A stretch of DNA of 64,000 nucleotides, taken from Carnegiea gigantea (Eukaryota > Streptophyta > Magnoliopsida > Caryophyllales > Cactaceae). A program made the translations under genes and the position numbers. This document shows positions 11,401 through 22,049 of this stretch, in pieces; the stretch's first letter is position 1, and the number at the start of each line of letters is the position of its first letter. The stretch spans positions 57,501 to 121,500 of the forward strand of contig JAKOGI010000425.1 in the NCBI GenBank assembly GCA_029747015.1, in the 5' to 3' direction. The notes beneath the pieces were generated by a model that was not told the origin of the DNA, searched no databases, and saw only the letters and a program-made list of their open reading frames with translations.

Positions 11401-14400
11401 GAAGTGAGAGAGAACAACCCAGAACAACCCAGCAAACAGTGCAGGAAACAGTCTAGGAAACAGGCAGCTGTGGTATGTTGACAGTGGGTGTTCGAGGCAT
11501 ATGACTGGTGAAAAATCCAATTTTCTCTCACTTACAGCATCAGAAGGAGGGAGTGTAGCATTTGGAAACGGCAAATCTGGGACAATTGTCGGTATAGGTA
11601 AGATAGGTGAGTCACTCTCCCATTCAATTGACAATGTTTATTTTGTGGATGGTTTAAAACACAACTTGCTAAGTGTGTCCCAACTGTGTGACAAAGACAA
11701 CCTAGTAGTGTTCTCTCCAACACGTTGCTTGGTTGTAAACATGAACACAGGAGATGTTGTGTTGAGGGGAAAGCGACACAAAAATGTTTATAAAGTGTGT
11801 ATTTCTACTCTTCCCCAAAATAATTTGACTTGTTTGAGTGCCTTAAAAGATGATGTTATGCTTTGGCACAAAAGACTAGGTCATGCAAGCCACTCTCTTT
11901 TGAACAAACTTGTAACCAAAGATTTAGTAGTTGGCTTACCTTCCATCAAATTCAATGATGACAAGGTATGTGATGCATGTGCCAAAGGCAAACAAGTCAA
12001 AAATTCATTTAAGTCTAAAAAGTGTATAAGCACTACTCAACTCCTTGAATTAATACATATGGATCTATGTGGTCCAATGAAGATTATGAGCCGAGGTGGC
12101 AAGAGGTATGTGCTTGTGATGGTGGATGACTACTCTCGTTTCACTTAGACTTTGTTTTTGGCTTCTAAAGATGAAACTTTTGAAAAATTTCTTGCTTTCA
12201 TTAAAAAGACTGAAAAGAGGGTAGGACACTCTTTGGTATGTATAAGGTCTGACCATGGTACAGAATTTGAAAATTCGAGCTTTATTGACTATTGTAATGA
12301 GCATGGTGTTGATCACAATTTTTCAGCTCCAAGAACACCCCAACAGAACGGGGTGGTAGAGCGCAAAAATCGTACTCTAGAGGACATGACTAGAACAATG
12401 CTTGTTGCTAGTGGTCTTCCTAGAAATTTTTGGGCTGAAGCTTTAAACACATCATGTTACATTATAAATAGATGCATGATTAGACCTGTTCTTAACAAAA
12501 CTCCTTATGAGATCCTCAAAGGAAGAAAACCAAATATTTTGCATTTGAGAGTTTTTGGGTGTAAATGTTTTGTGCATAATAATGGAAAGGATGCCTTAGG
12601 GAAATTTGATCCAAGGAGTGACGAGGCAATATTCCTCGGTTACTCCTCACATAGTAAGGCATACAAAGTGTTTAATAAGAGAACCTTGTGTGTTGAAGAA
12701 AGTGTGCATGTGCTTTTTGATGAAACTAACTCTCTAAGTGAGAATGATGCACAGGAGGAAGACCTCGAATTAGGTCTTGTTAAAAAAAACATGCTGCTTC
12801 AAGATGAACCAGGTAAGGATCAACCTGAGAGATCAAGGCGTGAAACTGTTCTTCAGGAAGGTTGGCAAGGTGTGAACCAAACAGGGGGAAACAGGGTGGA
12901 ACCCTGTTTGGGACAACATCAGCCGAACCCTTCTGAGATAATTTTAGGAACAGGCTCCCAAACAGGCTTGGGAACAGGTCCTGAACTTGTTTCACCAAGT
13001 ATTCCAGCTAGGATGGAGAGCATATCTGCGAACCCACTTTCACCACAATCATGGAAATACCAAAGTTCACATCCTCTTGATCAAATTTTGTCTGATATTA
13101 ATGCAGGAGTTCAAACTAGATCTAGGCTTAAAAATTTCTGTGCTTTCTATGCTTTTCTCTCAAAAATTGAGCCTAAGAATATTAATGAAGCTCTTGTAGA
13201 TTCAGATTGGGTCACAGCCATGCAAGAAGAACTCCATCAGTTCGAAAGAAATAAGGTATGGCACCTTGTGCCACGGCCAGAGGGTAGAACAATCATTGGA
13301 ACCAAGTGGCTGTTCCATAACAAGCTAGATGAGTGTGGAACAGTCACTAGGAACAAGGCCCAACTGGTGGTTCAAGGCTACAACCAAGAAGAGGGAATTG
13401 ATTATGAAGAGACTTTTGCACTTGTTGCAAGGATGGAAGCCATTCGAATCTTGATAGCTTTTGCAGCCCACATGGAGATCAAGTTATATCAAATGGATGT
13501 TAAAAGTGCGTTTCTAAATGGGTACCTTAAAGAGAAAGTGTATGTCAAACAACCCCCCGATTTTGAAAGTGATGAATTTCCTAACGATGTTTTCAAACTT
13601 GACAAGGCACGTTATGGTTTAAAACAAGCTCCTAGAGCTTGATATGAGCGGTTGTCAAGCTTTTTATTGGAAAATAATTTTGCAAGAGGCAAGGTAGACA
13701 ATACCTTGTTTCTAAAATCTAAGGGGGAACATTTGTTGATTGTCCAAGTATATGTCGATGACATCATATTTGGTGCAACTCATCATGAATTGTGCAATGA
13801 ATTTTCAAAAATGATGAGGAGTGAGTTTGAAATGAGCATGATGGGTGAGCTTAATTTCTTTTTAGGCTTACAAATCAAGCAAACTTCAAACGGCACCATG
13901 ATCCATCAACAAAAGTATATTAAGGAATTACTTAAGCGTTTTGGGATGGAGTCAGCCAAGCCCATTGATACTCCCATCTCTCCTTCAACTAGGTTGGTAA
14001 TGGATGATGGTAGTCCCTCAGTTGAGGAGAAATCCTATAGGGGCATGATAGGGTCACTCTTATATCTAACTGCTAGTAGACCTGACATTGTTTTTAGTGT
14101 TGGTCTATGTGCACGTTTTCAGTCAAACCCTAAAGAAACTCATCTAAAGGCTGTTAAAAGGATTTTTAGGTACTTAAGACATACACCTGATCTAGCCTTA
14201 TGGTATCCTAAAGGTTGCAACTTTGATCTTATTGGGTATGCTGATGCTGATTACGCAGGTTTCTTGGTTGATAGGAAAAGCACCTCAGGTATGGCTCACT
14301 TTCTTGGACCTTGTTTGGTATCTTGGGCAACCAAGAAACAACTCTCTGTTGCCTTGTCCACAGCAGAAGCTGAGTATGTGGCAGCTACATCTTGTTGTGC

Positions 14401-14695
14401 TCAGTTATTATGGATAAGACAACAACTCAAGGACTTTTGTGTTGACATAGGATGCATTCCTATTTATTGTGACAATACAAGTGCAATTAACATTGCCAAA
14501 AATCCATGTCAACACAAAAGAACAAAACATATTGACATTCGTCATCATTTTCTAAGAGACAATGTTGAAAAAGGAGTAATCTCAATGAATTTTTGTGCCA
14601 CTGAAAATCAAATTGCTGATATATTCACAAAGGCATTGAGTAGAGAACAATTTGAAAGGAATAGACTCGAACTAGGCTTAATTAGAACAACCTGA
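11398..14695 (+). pseudogene. pol: Copia A pol: protease, integrase, RT, RNase H, disabled
   Basis: Domains in order: aspartic protease with VDSGCSRHMTG (catalytic Asp at 11480); GAG-pre-integrase zinc domain (LWHKRLGHASHSLLNKL); integrase core with DDE residues near 12062, 12251 (RSDHGTEF) and 12359 ([10 protein letters not shown]); a variable Gln/Gly-rich linker about 12780-13080; RT with YVDDI at 13751-13765; and RNase H with GYADADYAG and STAEAEYVA. Two Trp codons are now stops (TAG 12146-12148, TGA 13640-13642), so three open segments remain. In copia B both positions are TGG. The protease frame differs from gag by an indel in the linker at 11400-11470. The product would copy and integrate the element; this copy is inactive. 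Confidence 0.93.
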
Positions 14696-15126
14696 CCAAC
14701 CTGTTCTCTCTCCCTGTTTGCAAAATTTTAAAGTGACGGGTACAACATGTTAAATTTTTGTTTGCAATCAACTTGTGTGCTATGTTTAGCATATGTGAGG
14801 TTTACAACTTGCTGACACTCGTTGAGGTCTAATGAGATTGCCCTTATTGTCCAATGTTACCGAGCAAGTAACCTCAAGAACAAGCATCAGAAACAGGTAC
14901 GCCTCTTGTTTGTCAAATGTGTGCAACAAATTGAAAACTGCTAATCTCTTCCTGAGGCGTGCGCAATAAATGCTAAAGTCCGTTGCAAAAACGGGCAAAA
15001 TCTTTTAAAGATTTCGCACGTCTCTCTCTCCCTTTAAAGCTCTTGCTCAATCTCTCACCTCCACCGAAACTCTCTTGCTTTGAAACTCTGTTCAAGAAAC
15101 CCTAATCTCTCTCCTTCCTCTGAAAA
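14696..15126 (+). promoter_or_regulatory. Gene-like leader upstream of copia A ORF3
   Basis: This 431-base non-coding stretch ends in a CT-rich run and contains TTTAAAG (15033-15039, TATA-like) and AAACCCTAA (telo-box, 15097-15105) about 20 bases before the ORF3 ATG. The layout looks like a plant gene 5' untranslated region. Copia B has the equivalent elements. Whether it drives an internal transcript is inference. Confidence 0.45.
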
Positions 15127-16496
15127 ATGGCGTTCCCCATTAGCTTCGAGAGCTCCTCGACCTTGACCCAGGGCAACCAGACACAGGGCACAACCTTGCA
15201 AACAGCCACAGCCCTATTCGCACCTACACAATTTCTGACGGCCCTCATGGAAGGTAAAAATACTGAACCTCCTCGATCCATTGCCTATAAACCTTTTGGG
15301 TTTTTGAAAAGTATCGACCTTAGAACAGTGAATTTGAAATTGGAAGACATCCCGTACAAATTTGGGTGGGAATTGATTTTGTTTGGTGAAACGGGCGCAT
15401 GTCAACCCCAAGAACTTGTTGGGGCATCTGAAAGAGAAATTGGAGCTTTAGATGAACTCTTTCTGTTGGACCATGGGTTAGATGACATCAATTCGTTTGG
15501 GCTGTTTCCTGAGCAGGAAACAGGGTCAGAAACAGGGCCTGAAGTTTTTAAGGATGACCTAGGGGAGGATTTGTCCAAAAAAAAAAAACAAAGGGGGAAG
15601 TAGTGGTCAAATGGAGGAATCCCCTGTTAAGCCTGCACAAGCTGCATGCACAGGGGTGGTATGAGTTGTTTACAAACACCCAGCTGGGGTGTTCTGTACA
15701 TGAGTTGGCAGAGTTCTATGCCAACTGCACTGTCACCGAAGGAGTGGTGACAACTATTGTTAATGGGAAGCAGCTTCGCTTTGATGCGAAGATATTAGGG
15801 GACATTTTGGGGATTCCCTCCACAGGCTTTGATATATATGTGAGGGAAGACAAGACTATTCTAGGGACAGCCAGGCTGCTGGAACTCGCCCAGAAATTTA
15901 GCCAGCAACCAAGCCTGCAAACACCCAAGTCTGTGAAGAAAGGGGACATGACATCGCTCCATCAATTGCTATTTTGGTTTATCATCAAGAATGTCATCCC
16001 CAGAGGCTAGGGTCGCAATCTTGCTGATGCCATGGATCAGTGTTTGATGGATCTGATGGACACGGAAGTGCAAATTAACCTTCCTGCCATCATGATTCGA
16101 CATATTGTAAGAATTGCAAACACCTCTAGGGAACATGACCTGGGATACGGCTTCTTTCTGACTAGTGTGTTTGAGCACTTTGTGGTGACACTGCAGAAGA
16201 AGGTGGGTGCTTAGTTCATTGATGAGATCGGGAGTAACACCCTTATGGGGTGTGGGTATGCTTTGATTGAAGGGTCTGCCTCAGAACAGGGGACCAGAAC
16301 ACCCCGTCCTCCTATTTCTGGCAGTTCCTCAACCAAGCTTGAGACTGCTTTGGAAGAAAACTCTCGCCTCAGTACTGAGCTTAACGCTGTAAAGGCTGCC
16401 CTGGACGAGGAAAAGGCTCTCAATGCAAAACGCCGTGAAGATATCCTCGCCCTTCTCTCTTCCCTCTCAGCAAAATTTTCCCCTCCTGCTCTCTAA
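15127..16496 (+). pseudogene. Copia A ORF3: accessory protein with a 'putative plant transposon protein'-like domain, disabled
   Basis: ATG at 15127 opens a 158-residue frame ending in a Lys-rich tail (DLSKKKKQRGK). A frameshift at the A-rich run near 15580-15600 leads to the main domain (15603-16010), with RAQGW/ELF-type and EFYANC motifs, DILGIPS and YVREDK. After a TAG near 16008 it continues through IMIRHIVRIANTSREHDLGYG. After another stop at 16212 it ends in a short coiled coil (16320-16490). From memory this resembles the plant domain called 'putative plant transposon protein'. No signal peptide or membrane segment is seen, so it is not env-like. It lacks a basic mid-region present in B. 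The function is unknown. Confidence 0.75.
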
Positions 16497-16967
16497 TCAC
16501 CCCCATCTGTTGTTCTCATAGCCTGTTCTCACTTCTCTTGGTGAATCAGTTTGTACTCTGTTGCACTCTTTTGATGAATGACAGGATATCTTGTTTTTGA
16601 TTGGCTTTGCCTTACTTGCTTTTTGTTGTGAATTGCTTGTGTGTGACTAAGATGGCCAATCTCATTACCGTACCAAAATACTTGAGTGTATCGCCTGTTG
16701 ACTTTCCTCCATTACCCAAGCGGTGGTGATAGCAAACACCCTATGTTTGACTGTTCGCCCCTACTTTTTAATGATGCCAAAAGGGGGAAGATAGGATGAC
16801 CAATATTGTTTTAGTTTTGCCATGGACGAGTTAAATTTCTTACACTCTTTCGATACTGACTGCTTCATGTGAATTGTCGGTCCTATAAATAATTGGCACT
16901 AATCACTTCAATTGTCCTTGAAAGTCAATATGGTCACTTGGTTTGTCATCATCAAAAAGGGGGAATT
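16497..16967 (+). promoter_or_regulatory. Copia A 3' non-coding region with two polypurine tracts
   Basis: The polypurine tract adjacent to the LTR is at 16954-16967 (AAAAAGGGGG then AATT). A second, internal purine tract is at 16779-16790 (AAAAGGGGGAAG), preceded by GATGCC. Both are conserved in copia B. Repeated polypurine tracts are a known trait of Sireviruses. Confidence 0.75.
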
Positions 16968-17008
16968 TGTTAGAATGTATAAGGTTTTGATGATAACAAA
17001 TCCAAGTG
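16935..17008 (+). other. Inverted repeat folding around the polypurine tract and LTR start (copia A)
   Basis: The left arm 16935-16957 and right arm 16985-17008 pair over 22 of 23 positions, with one mismatch and one bulged T. The 27-base loop contains the purine run and the first bases of the 3' LTR (TGTTAG). Copia B has the same structure. Confidence 0.8.
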
Positions 17009-18456
17009 TTATAGTAGTTGTTGTTGTTCCAAACAGGCTTTACCAACAGGGTCTTACCGCTGTTCTTCAATATATTAAAACTGCTTGACTAATGGTTTAT
17101 CAAGAACAGGTACTCAAGTCAGCGATGTAAGAACAACCATGAGGAACAGGCTCTATAAGGTGTTTTGGAGCATATCCTGTCAAGTGTTTGAAACATAAGA
17201 TATAAGTGCAGCTGTGACAAACAGGTTCTGTGAAGTGTTTGCAACAAAGTCGTTCTACAAGATGACTAGTGGTTACAACAAGATGTCTTGATCTGATTTG
17301 GTTTTATATTTTTAGACTCTTGTTAATATGCCAATTAGAAAGTTTTAATTTACCACTCACTGGAAACGGTTTTGCTTTTCGAAAAATATTTCGGATCACC
17401 CTTCAGAACAACCCTGGAAACAGGGCGATTAGGGTGTTTCCAGAATAAGCTGCGAAAAACTGCTTTGCACGATTTTTATCTTTTAGATTTTGAGCAGCTT
17501 CTTCAAAGATTTGCAAGAAAGATTTTTCTATGGAGTATCTTATTCTTTACCCTAAAAAACGGTTATCAAAAATCTTAAGGGATTTGCAAAATCTTTTTGA
17601 ATAAAAAGAATATCCAATTTTTGGCAAGTGGATAAGGTAGTTGAGAAAAACATGGGCTAGCTGCTGAAGAACACCGCCTTATGCACGCGGTTCAGGAAGT
17701 GTTTTCAGCTCATGTCACCTTACCCCTTGTAGCTAAAGGATTCTATTTTCTCTAGGATTTTAGTTTCCAAAAATTTCAGAAATAGTTTTTCCATCCCTTG
17801 TGGGTAAAGGATTCTATATTCTTCAGATTTTTTAGTTTCCAAAAATTTGATGAATTGTGTTCCAAGCACTATAAAAGGCGGCTTCTTACAATCTTGGACA
17901 CATCGGTTTTCAAGAGAGAAAAAATCTGAGTTCATGAGCTAAAACGTTTGAAAAGAAAACCGAGCCTTGTGAGTGAATTAATTGAGCTTTCAAAGTTGGC
18001 ATACTAGGACTTCATTGTACCCTATATTAGCTTAGTTGAGAAGCATTGTAATAGGGTGTTTTTTCTTTACATTCTTCTTTCACAAGAGTGAGTAGAGTGT
18101 GTGTCCAAATCACGGGGATTTTGGACGTGGGGTAACGTGTCTTAGGGAAGACAGGTTACGTGCGTTACAAGTTGTAAAAGGTGTATTACTATTGTAACGT
18201 GATTAGCCCGTTTAGTGAAGTGTTTAAATCCTACACGAGGTTGGTCGTGGTTTTTAACCTCAGTTGGGCTAGAGGTGTTTTCCACGTAAAAATCCTGTGT
18301 CCATTATTTCCGCATTCAATTTTGTTAAATTTTCGCTTCTGCTTATCTCAGAAACAACCTGTGCGAACAGGGTCTAAGACTGTTTGTCAGCAACTTGTGA
18401 AAATCGGACACCACAATTCACCCCCCTCTTGTGGTTGTGTACTCTCTAATTCAACA
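16968..18456 (+). repeat. Copia A 3' LTR (1489 bp)
   Basis: It has the same length as the 5' LTR, with about 29 substitutions and a few compensating one-base indels. It ends ATTCAACA at 18456, directly before the duplication TGTGT (18457-18461). Confidence 0.93.
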
Positions 18457-18461
18457 TGTGT

Positions 18462-18640
18462 GCTTGATGACTTTACCGTCTTAGCTATGGTCGTAGATAC
18501 GTATGTTCAGATTATTCTAGGGCGATCCTTCTTGGCCACTTAGGGTTGCAAGGTTGATGTGAAGGGATAATGTTTGACATTTGATGTAGGGGAGAATCAT
18601 ATTGATTTTATCTTACTTGAAAACTAGAGTGTCCCCTCTC
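18462..18640 (+). pseudogene. Athila aspartic protease, second part
   Basis: This continues the protease cut at 8078. Translation gives LDDFTVLAMVVDTYVQIILG followed by RSFLAT and TFDVGENHIDFILLEN, the C-terminal retropepsin lobe of Athila-type elements. Three stops occur (TAG near 18541, TAA near 18569, TAG near 18627). Confidence 0.85.
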
Positions 18641-19190
18641 TTTCATCTGCTTTAGAAGAAGATGTGGATTTTCCTGAGATTGGTTCACCTTGATGATTGG
18701 TGACATGTTAACCCTTTTGCGTTTAAATGTGTAACATCTGAAGGCATCAGCCTAGATTATCCTAGGGTGGAGTTCAATGCGCCTATGCTACCTAGCGTAG
18801 TCGAGGACCAAACTTATGCTATAAATGAGGTACCAATGAGTGATTTTTGCAAGTTTGCTCATGTAGTGCAGTCCATGCCTCAAATTGATGATATCAAATA
18901 AGACTTTGACCTTAGAGTCAAATTTAGAAGTGGCCAGTCTGGTGGAGCGCCCTATAAACTCATTCTATAGACGAATCATATTAAATGGAGTCAGTTGATG
19001 GAAAAGAAGGACCTCCGTCCTAAGCTTTTGAGATGGTACCTTCCAATGAATAATTTTGATTTTGAGGTTCGCGATAAAGGCAAATTGGGAGATATGGGGG
19101 ACCCGATTGACAATCCTACTATCCATCACCTTTCTAATCCATAGCCCTCCTAAAAGAGACGGTCCAGCTTCCGACCATAAAAAAGCACTT
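18641..19190 (+). pseudogene. Athila pol remnant with RNase H tail; RT and integrase deleted
   Basis: A short degraded stretch leads to a recognisable RNase H end (MEKKDLRPKLLRWYLPMNNF followed by DFEVRDKGKLGD, about 19000-19090). After a gap it reaches the end-of-pol signature of Athila elements (HKALLGRQPK, about 19177-19208). The RT core YVDD and the integrase HHCC and DDE motifs are not found, so roughly 2-3 kb has been lost. Confidence 0.7.
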
Positions 19191-20002
19191 CTTGGGAGGC
19201 AACCCAAACTGTTTTTTTTCGTTTCCTTGTTTTTCGTTTCTTTGATGTGTATATATTGTTTTATTTTTGACAAAAAAAAAAGAAAAGAGAAAAAAACAAA
19301 GAGAAATAGCATAAAAAAATTTTGAAAAATGCAAAAGCAAAAACATGAAGAAATCAAAATCCAAGTGACCAAAGAGCCAAAAAGAAGAGTGGAAAAAAAA
19401 AATCATAAAACAACCACAAAAAAAATAATAAGACAGTTTTAGCCTCTATTCCAAATCTCTCCACGGACCCTTTGTGGTGTCCAATCCAGTCCGTGGAGGA
19501 GCTGCTTGGCAAACTGAAGAAAACTCGAACACAGAGCTCACTGCAGACCCTCCTTGGTGGATCACACGGATCGTGGTGAGGTTCCTCGTCTACGGCCAAG
19601 GTTTTTTCATGCCGTTTTTATCCGACACCCTTTCATCTTCCTCACTCCTTCGTCCCTTCTCTCCCTAAACTCTCTCATTCTCTCTCTAAAACCTCCATAA
19701 CCACCACCTCTAAAACCTTCAATTTTTCATCGTTTTTCCCCAAATTTCTCTAATTTCATCTCGTTTTCTTCACTTTTGCACTAAATCTTCTTAAACTTTC
19801 TCATTCCTTGCTCTCTTTCTCTCATATTCTACCCATCTTCCTACCCCAAGTTTCCCTCCATTCTCTCAAATTCTACTGTTTTCTTACATATTTATTCCAA
19901 TTTCACCTTCTTTTTTATCAAATTTTGCATTTTTAATTCTTTTCTTTTTCATTTTTCACTCTAGTTGAAGTTTCAAGCTTTCACCATAAATTCACCATTT
20001 CT
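19191..20002 (+). other. Athila spacer between pol and the ATHILA ORF
   Basis: This region is non-coding, with A-rich runs (19268-19440) and a long CT-rich leader (19630-19980) directly before ATG 20003. Overlapping ORFs on both strands at 18965-19668 are low in complexity and not supported. Confidence 0.6.
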
Positions 20003-21672
20003 ATGGCACCCAAGAAGAAGGCAAAAAACACCCAAGAGGTGGGGACATCTAGTCCACCTCAAAGAGTATCCTAGGCTTCCCGAACCTCAATAGACGCGTA
20101 AAACTGAGATAATATCCCTAACCCCCTTGGTTTAACACATCCCGAGTATATTGCTAGATACAATAATTTAAGTAGCAAGTTAGTTGTTGCTACTCGTTAT
20201 TATAATGAGGATTTGTTGGCTAGATTGGGTTTGTTGGATGATATCCATTCATTGTTTGCTATGGGAGGTATGGCGCAATTTTTAGAGACTAGAGACCACA
20301 CTTGTCATGACCTCACCCTTGAATTTTTGAACACATTACGTGTGGAGGTCATAAGTGGGCCTCATTGCCAAGAAGGATACATTTCCTCTGTCTAAGGGCC
20401 TGTCTTTTTGTTGGTAAATTGGAATTGATAAAATGGTAAAGTTGGTTGAGGTAGGTTAAAGTGGGTTGAAGTTGATATTTTTTATTGAAGTGGGTTGAAG
20501 CAGGTTGAAGTATGCTGAAGAGGGTTCAAGTTGGTTGAAGTGGTTTGATGTTGGTATAGTTTTTAAAGTCGGTTAAAATAGTGAGAATAAACTTTTGAAG
20601 GATGTGGGTTGAAGTTGGCTGAAGTGGGTTGAAGTAGGTTAAAGTTGGTTGAAGTGGGTTGAAGTGGATTGAAGTTAGTATTTCTTTATTGAAGTAGGTT
20701 AAAGTTGATTGGAGTGGGTTGTACTGGGTTGAAGTTAATTGAAGTTGGTAAATTGGAAAAAACCAACAGAAAGAATAGGCCCTAAATAGGGATTTTTATG
20801 AACTAAATTTAAGTGTCTTTAATTGCATATTCGGCTTTCCATTAAGTATGGACTTGCCTTATCGATATGTCCCTAAAGAATATTACCTAAATGCATTTTG
20901 ATAAGAACTTTCTAGGGATCATCGGTATTATACAAGCAACTCTATCATTAGAAACCCCTGTATTCGAGTAGCCCAATGATTACTTGCTTGTGTTTTATTT
21001 GCATGGGAGGATAGTTTGAATGTGCCTTACCATTCTGAATTGTATTTTTTATATAACATGCTCCTAGGTGACCGCCTTGACCCCGATTCATCCTTAGTTA
21101 ATCAGTTGCATAGTACAGCCACCAGTTCTGCATAAAGGATTCTGATTGGGGGCCTCATTACCCCCATTGCTAAGTTTATAGGGATAAAACTGAACCTTGA
21201 TGATAGAGTTCCCAGTTTTAAGCAGTTAAACTTAGCTGCTTTTGAACAAATATAATTTTGTAAGGTAGAGACTGGGCATATTTACTGGATTTATCCTAGG
21301 AACTATCTCATGCCTCTACCTTATATCGAATGAACCACTCACTTGAACCGGGCAAATCTATACTTTTTGTCTGGTGATGAAGAGTTGGTGCAACCCGTAC
21401 CACCTCTTCCCTCACCGCACCTTAGGGTCTCTACTTTATCCTAACTATCCTCCTCATTCGATTATACTTATTTGCATGCTACCTTTGAGTCCATTCAAGA
21501 GGACCAAGCATCCCTCCATGCTTATATTCAAACTGAACATACTGCACTCCGTGACTTCATCCAGGAGCGGCATGATGAGCTCCGTGGGATGATTGCCTCC
21601 CAAAATCAATACTTCCAAGACTTTAGTGCCTGTTTAGAGACTTAGCGAGACTGGCATATTTCTCATCCTTAA
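20003..21672 (+). pseudogene. ATHILA ORF (downstream ORF of Athila elements), disabled and split by a MITE
   Basis: ATG at 20003 gives MAPKKKAKNTQEV, with a basic start resembling a nuclear localisation signal. Stops occur near 20072, 20099 and 20105. It continues through HPEYIARYNNLSSKLVVATR and LTLEFLNTLRVEV, is cut by a MITE at 20396-20781, and resumes with FYELNLSVFNCIFGFPLSMD and later LLACVLFAWEDS and LYNMLLGDRLDPDSSLVNQL. This is the ATHILA ORF-1 family (Pfam ATHILA, recognised by eye). Its molecular role is not established; some authors place it at the env position. Many stops make this copy non-functional. Confidence 0.85.
20396..20781 (+). mobile_element. Tourist-like (PIF/Harbinger) MITE, 386 bp
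   Basis: Terminal inverted repeats of about 20 bp: GGGCCTGTCTTTTTGTTGG at the left, and at the right a sequence whose complement is GGGCCTATTCTTTCTGTTGG. It is flanked by the 3-bp duplication TAA (20393-20395 and 20782-20784). TIRs starting GGGCC and a TAA/TTA duplication are diagnostic of PIF/Harbinger MITEs. The interior is a degenerate minisatellite built on GGTTGAAGT. No transposase is present. The strand is arbitrary. Confidence 0.85.
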
Positions 21673-22049
21673 CCCCCTTCTTCTCCCCCTCCTCCTTTTT
21701 AGTTCTTTTTTTTTTGCTTCCTCACTGATTTATATGTCCTTGCTTTGAGCCTTATTTGAACTAATTCATCATTTTAGCATCATATTCTTTTTCATGTGTG
21801 GCCCTGCCTTGGTTTCAAATCTCTATAATTTGCTTTGACTCTTGTTCAAGATCACATTTAGCATGTATGTTTAGGCTATAATTGAGGCTTTCTTTGAATT
21901 TATAGGCTACATTGACCAAATAGGCACCCTTTTTATGATTTATCCCTTGCTACCCCCATTGAGTTTTGACCCTTTCTTTTCTTGACGCAAACCCATAATA
22001 TTAAACCCCGGTCGAATACGTGTTCTATCTTTTTTGCCAAGACTATAGA
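21673..22049 (+). other. Athila 3' non-coding region, part 1
   Basis: Pyrimidine- and AT-rich sequence after the ATHILA ORF. No gene is seen. It is interrupted at 22050 by copia B and continues at 32902. Confidence 0.6.
22045..22049. repeat. Target site duplication of copia B, left (ATAGA)
   Basis: ATAGA precedes the LTR at 22050. The identical ATAGA is at 32897-32901 after the other LTR. Confidence 0.9.

Larger units (their letters stand above)
8079..18456 (+). mobile_element. Copia A: full-length Sirevirus-like Ty1/copia retrotransposon, 10,378 bp
   Basis: Two 1489-bp LTRs (8079-9567 and 16968-18456) flank, in order, a tRNA-Met primer site, gag with two zinc knuckles, protease, integrase, RT, RNase H, an extra ORF3 and a polypurine tract. 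The order protease-integrase-RT defines Ty1/copia. The very long size, coiled-coil gag, ORF after RNase H and repeated polypurine tracts fit the SIRE/Maximus (Sirevirus) lineage. The LTRs differ at about 29 sites by eye (about 2%). Coding is disabled by stops and frameshifts. Confidence 0.93.

Noticed and set aside
15127..16496. ORF3 as a retroviral envelope-like gene
   Set aside because: No signal peptide, transmembrane segment or furin-like site is visible. The domain motifs match a soluble plant transposon-associated domain instead.
18965..19668. Overlapping Phe/Leu-rich ORFs on both strands
   Set aside because: They derive from A-rich and T-rich runs in the Athila spacer and have no conserved motif.
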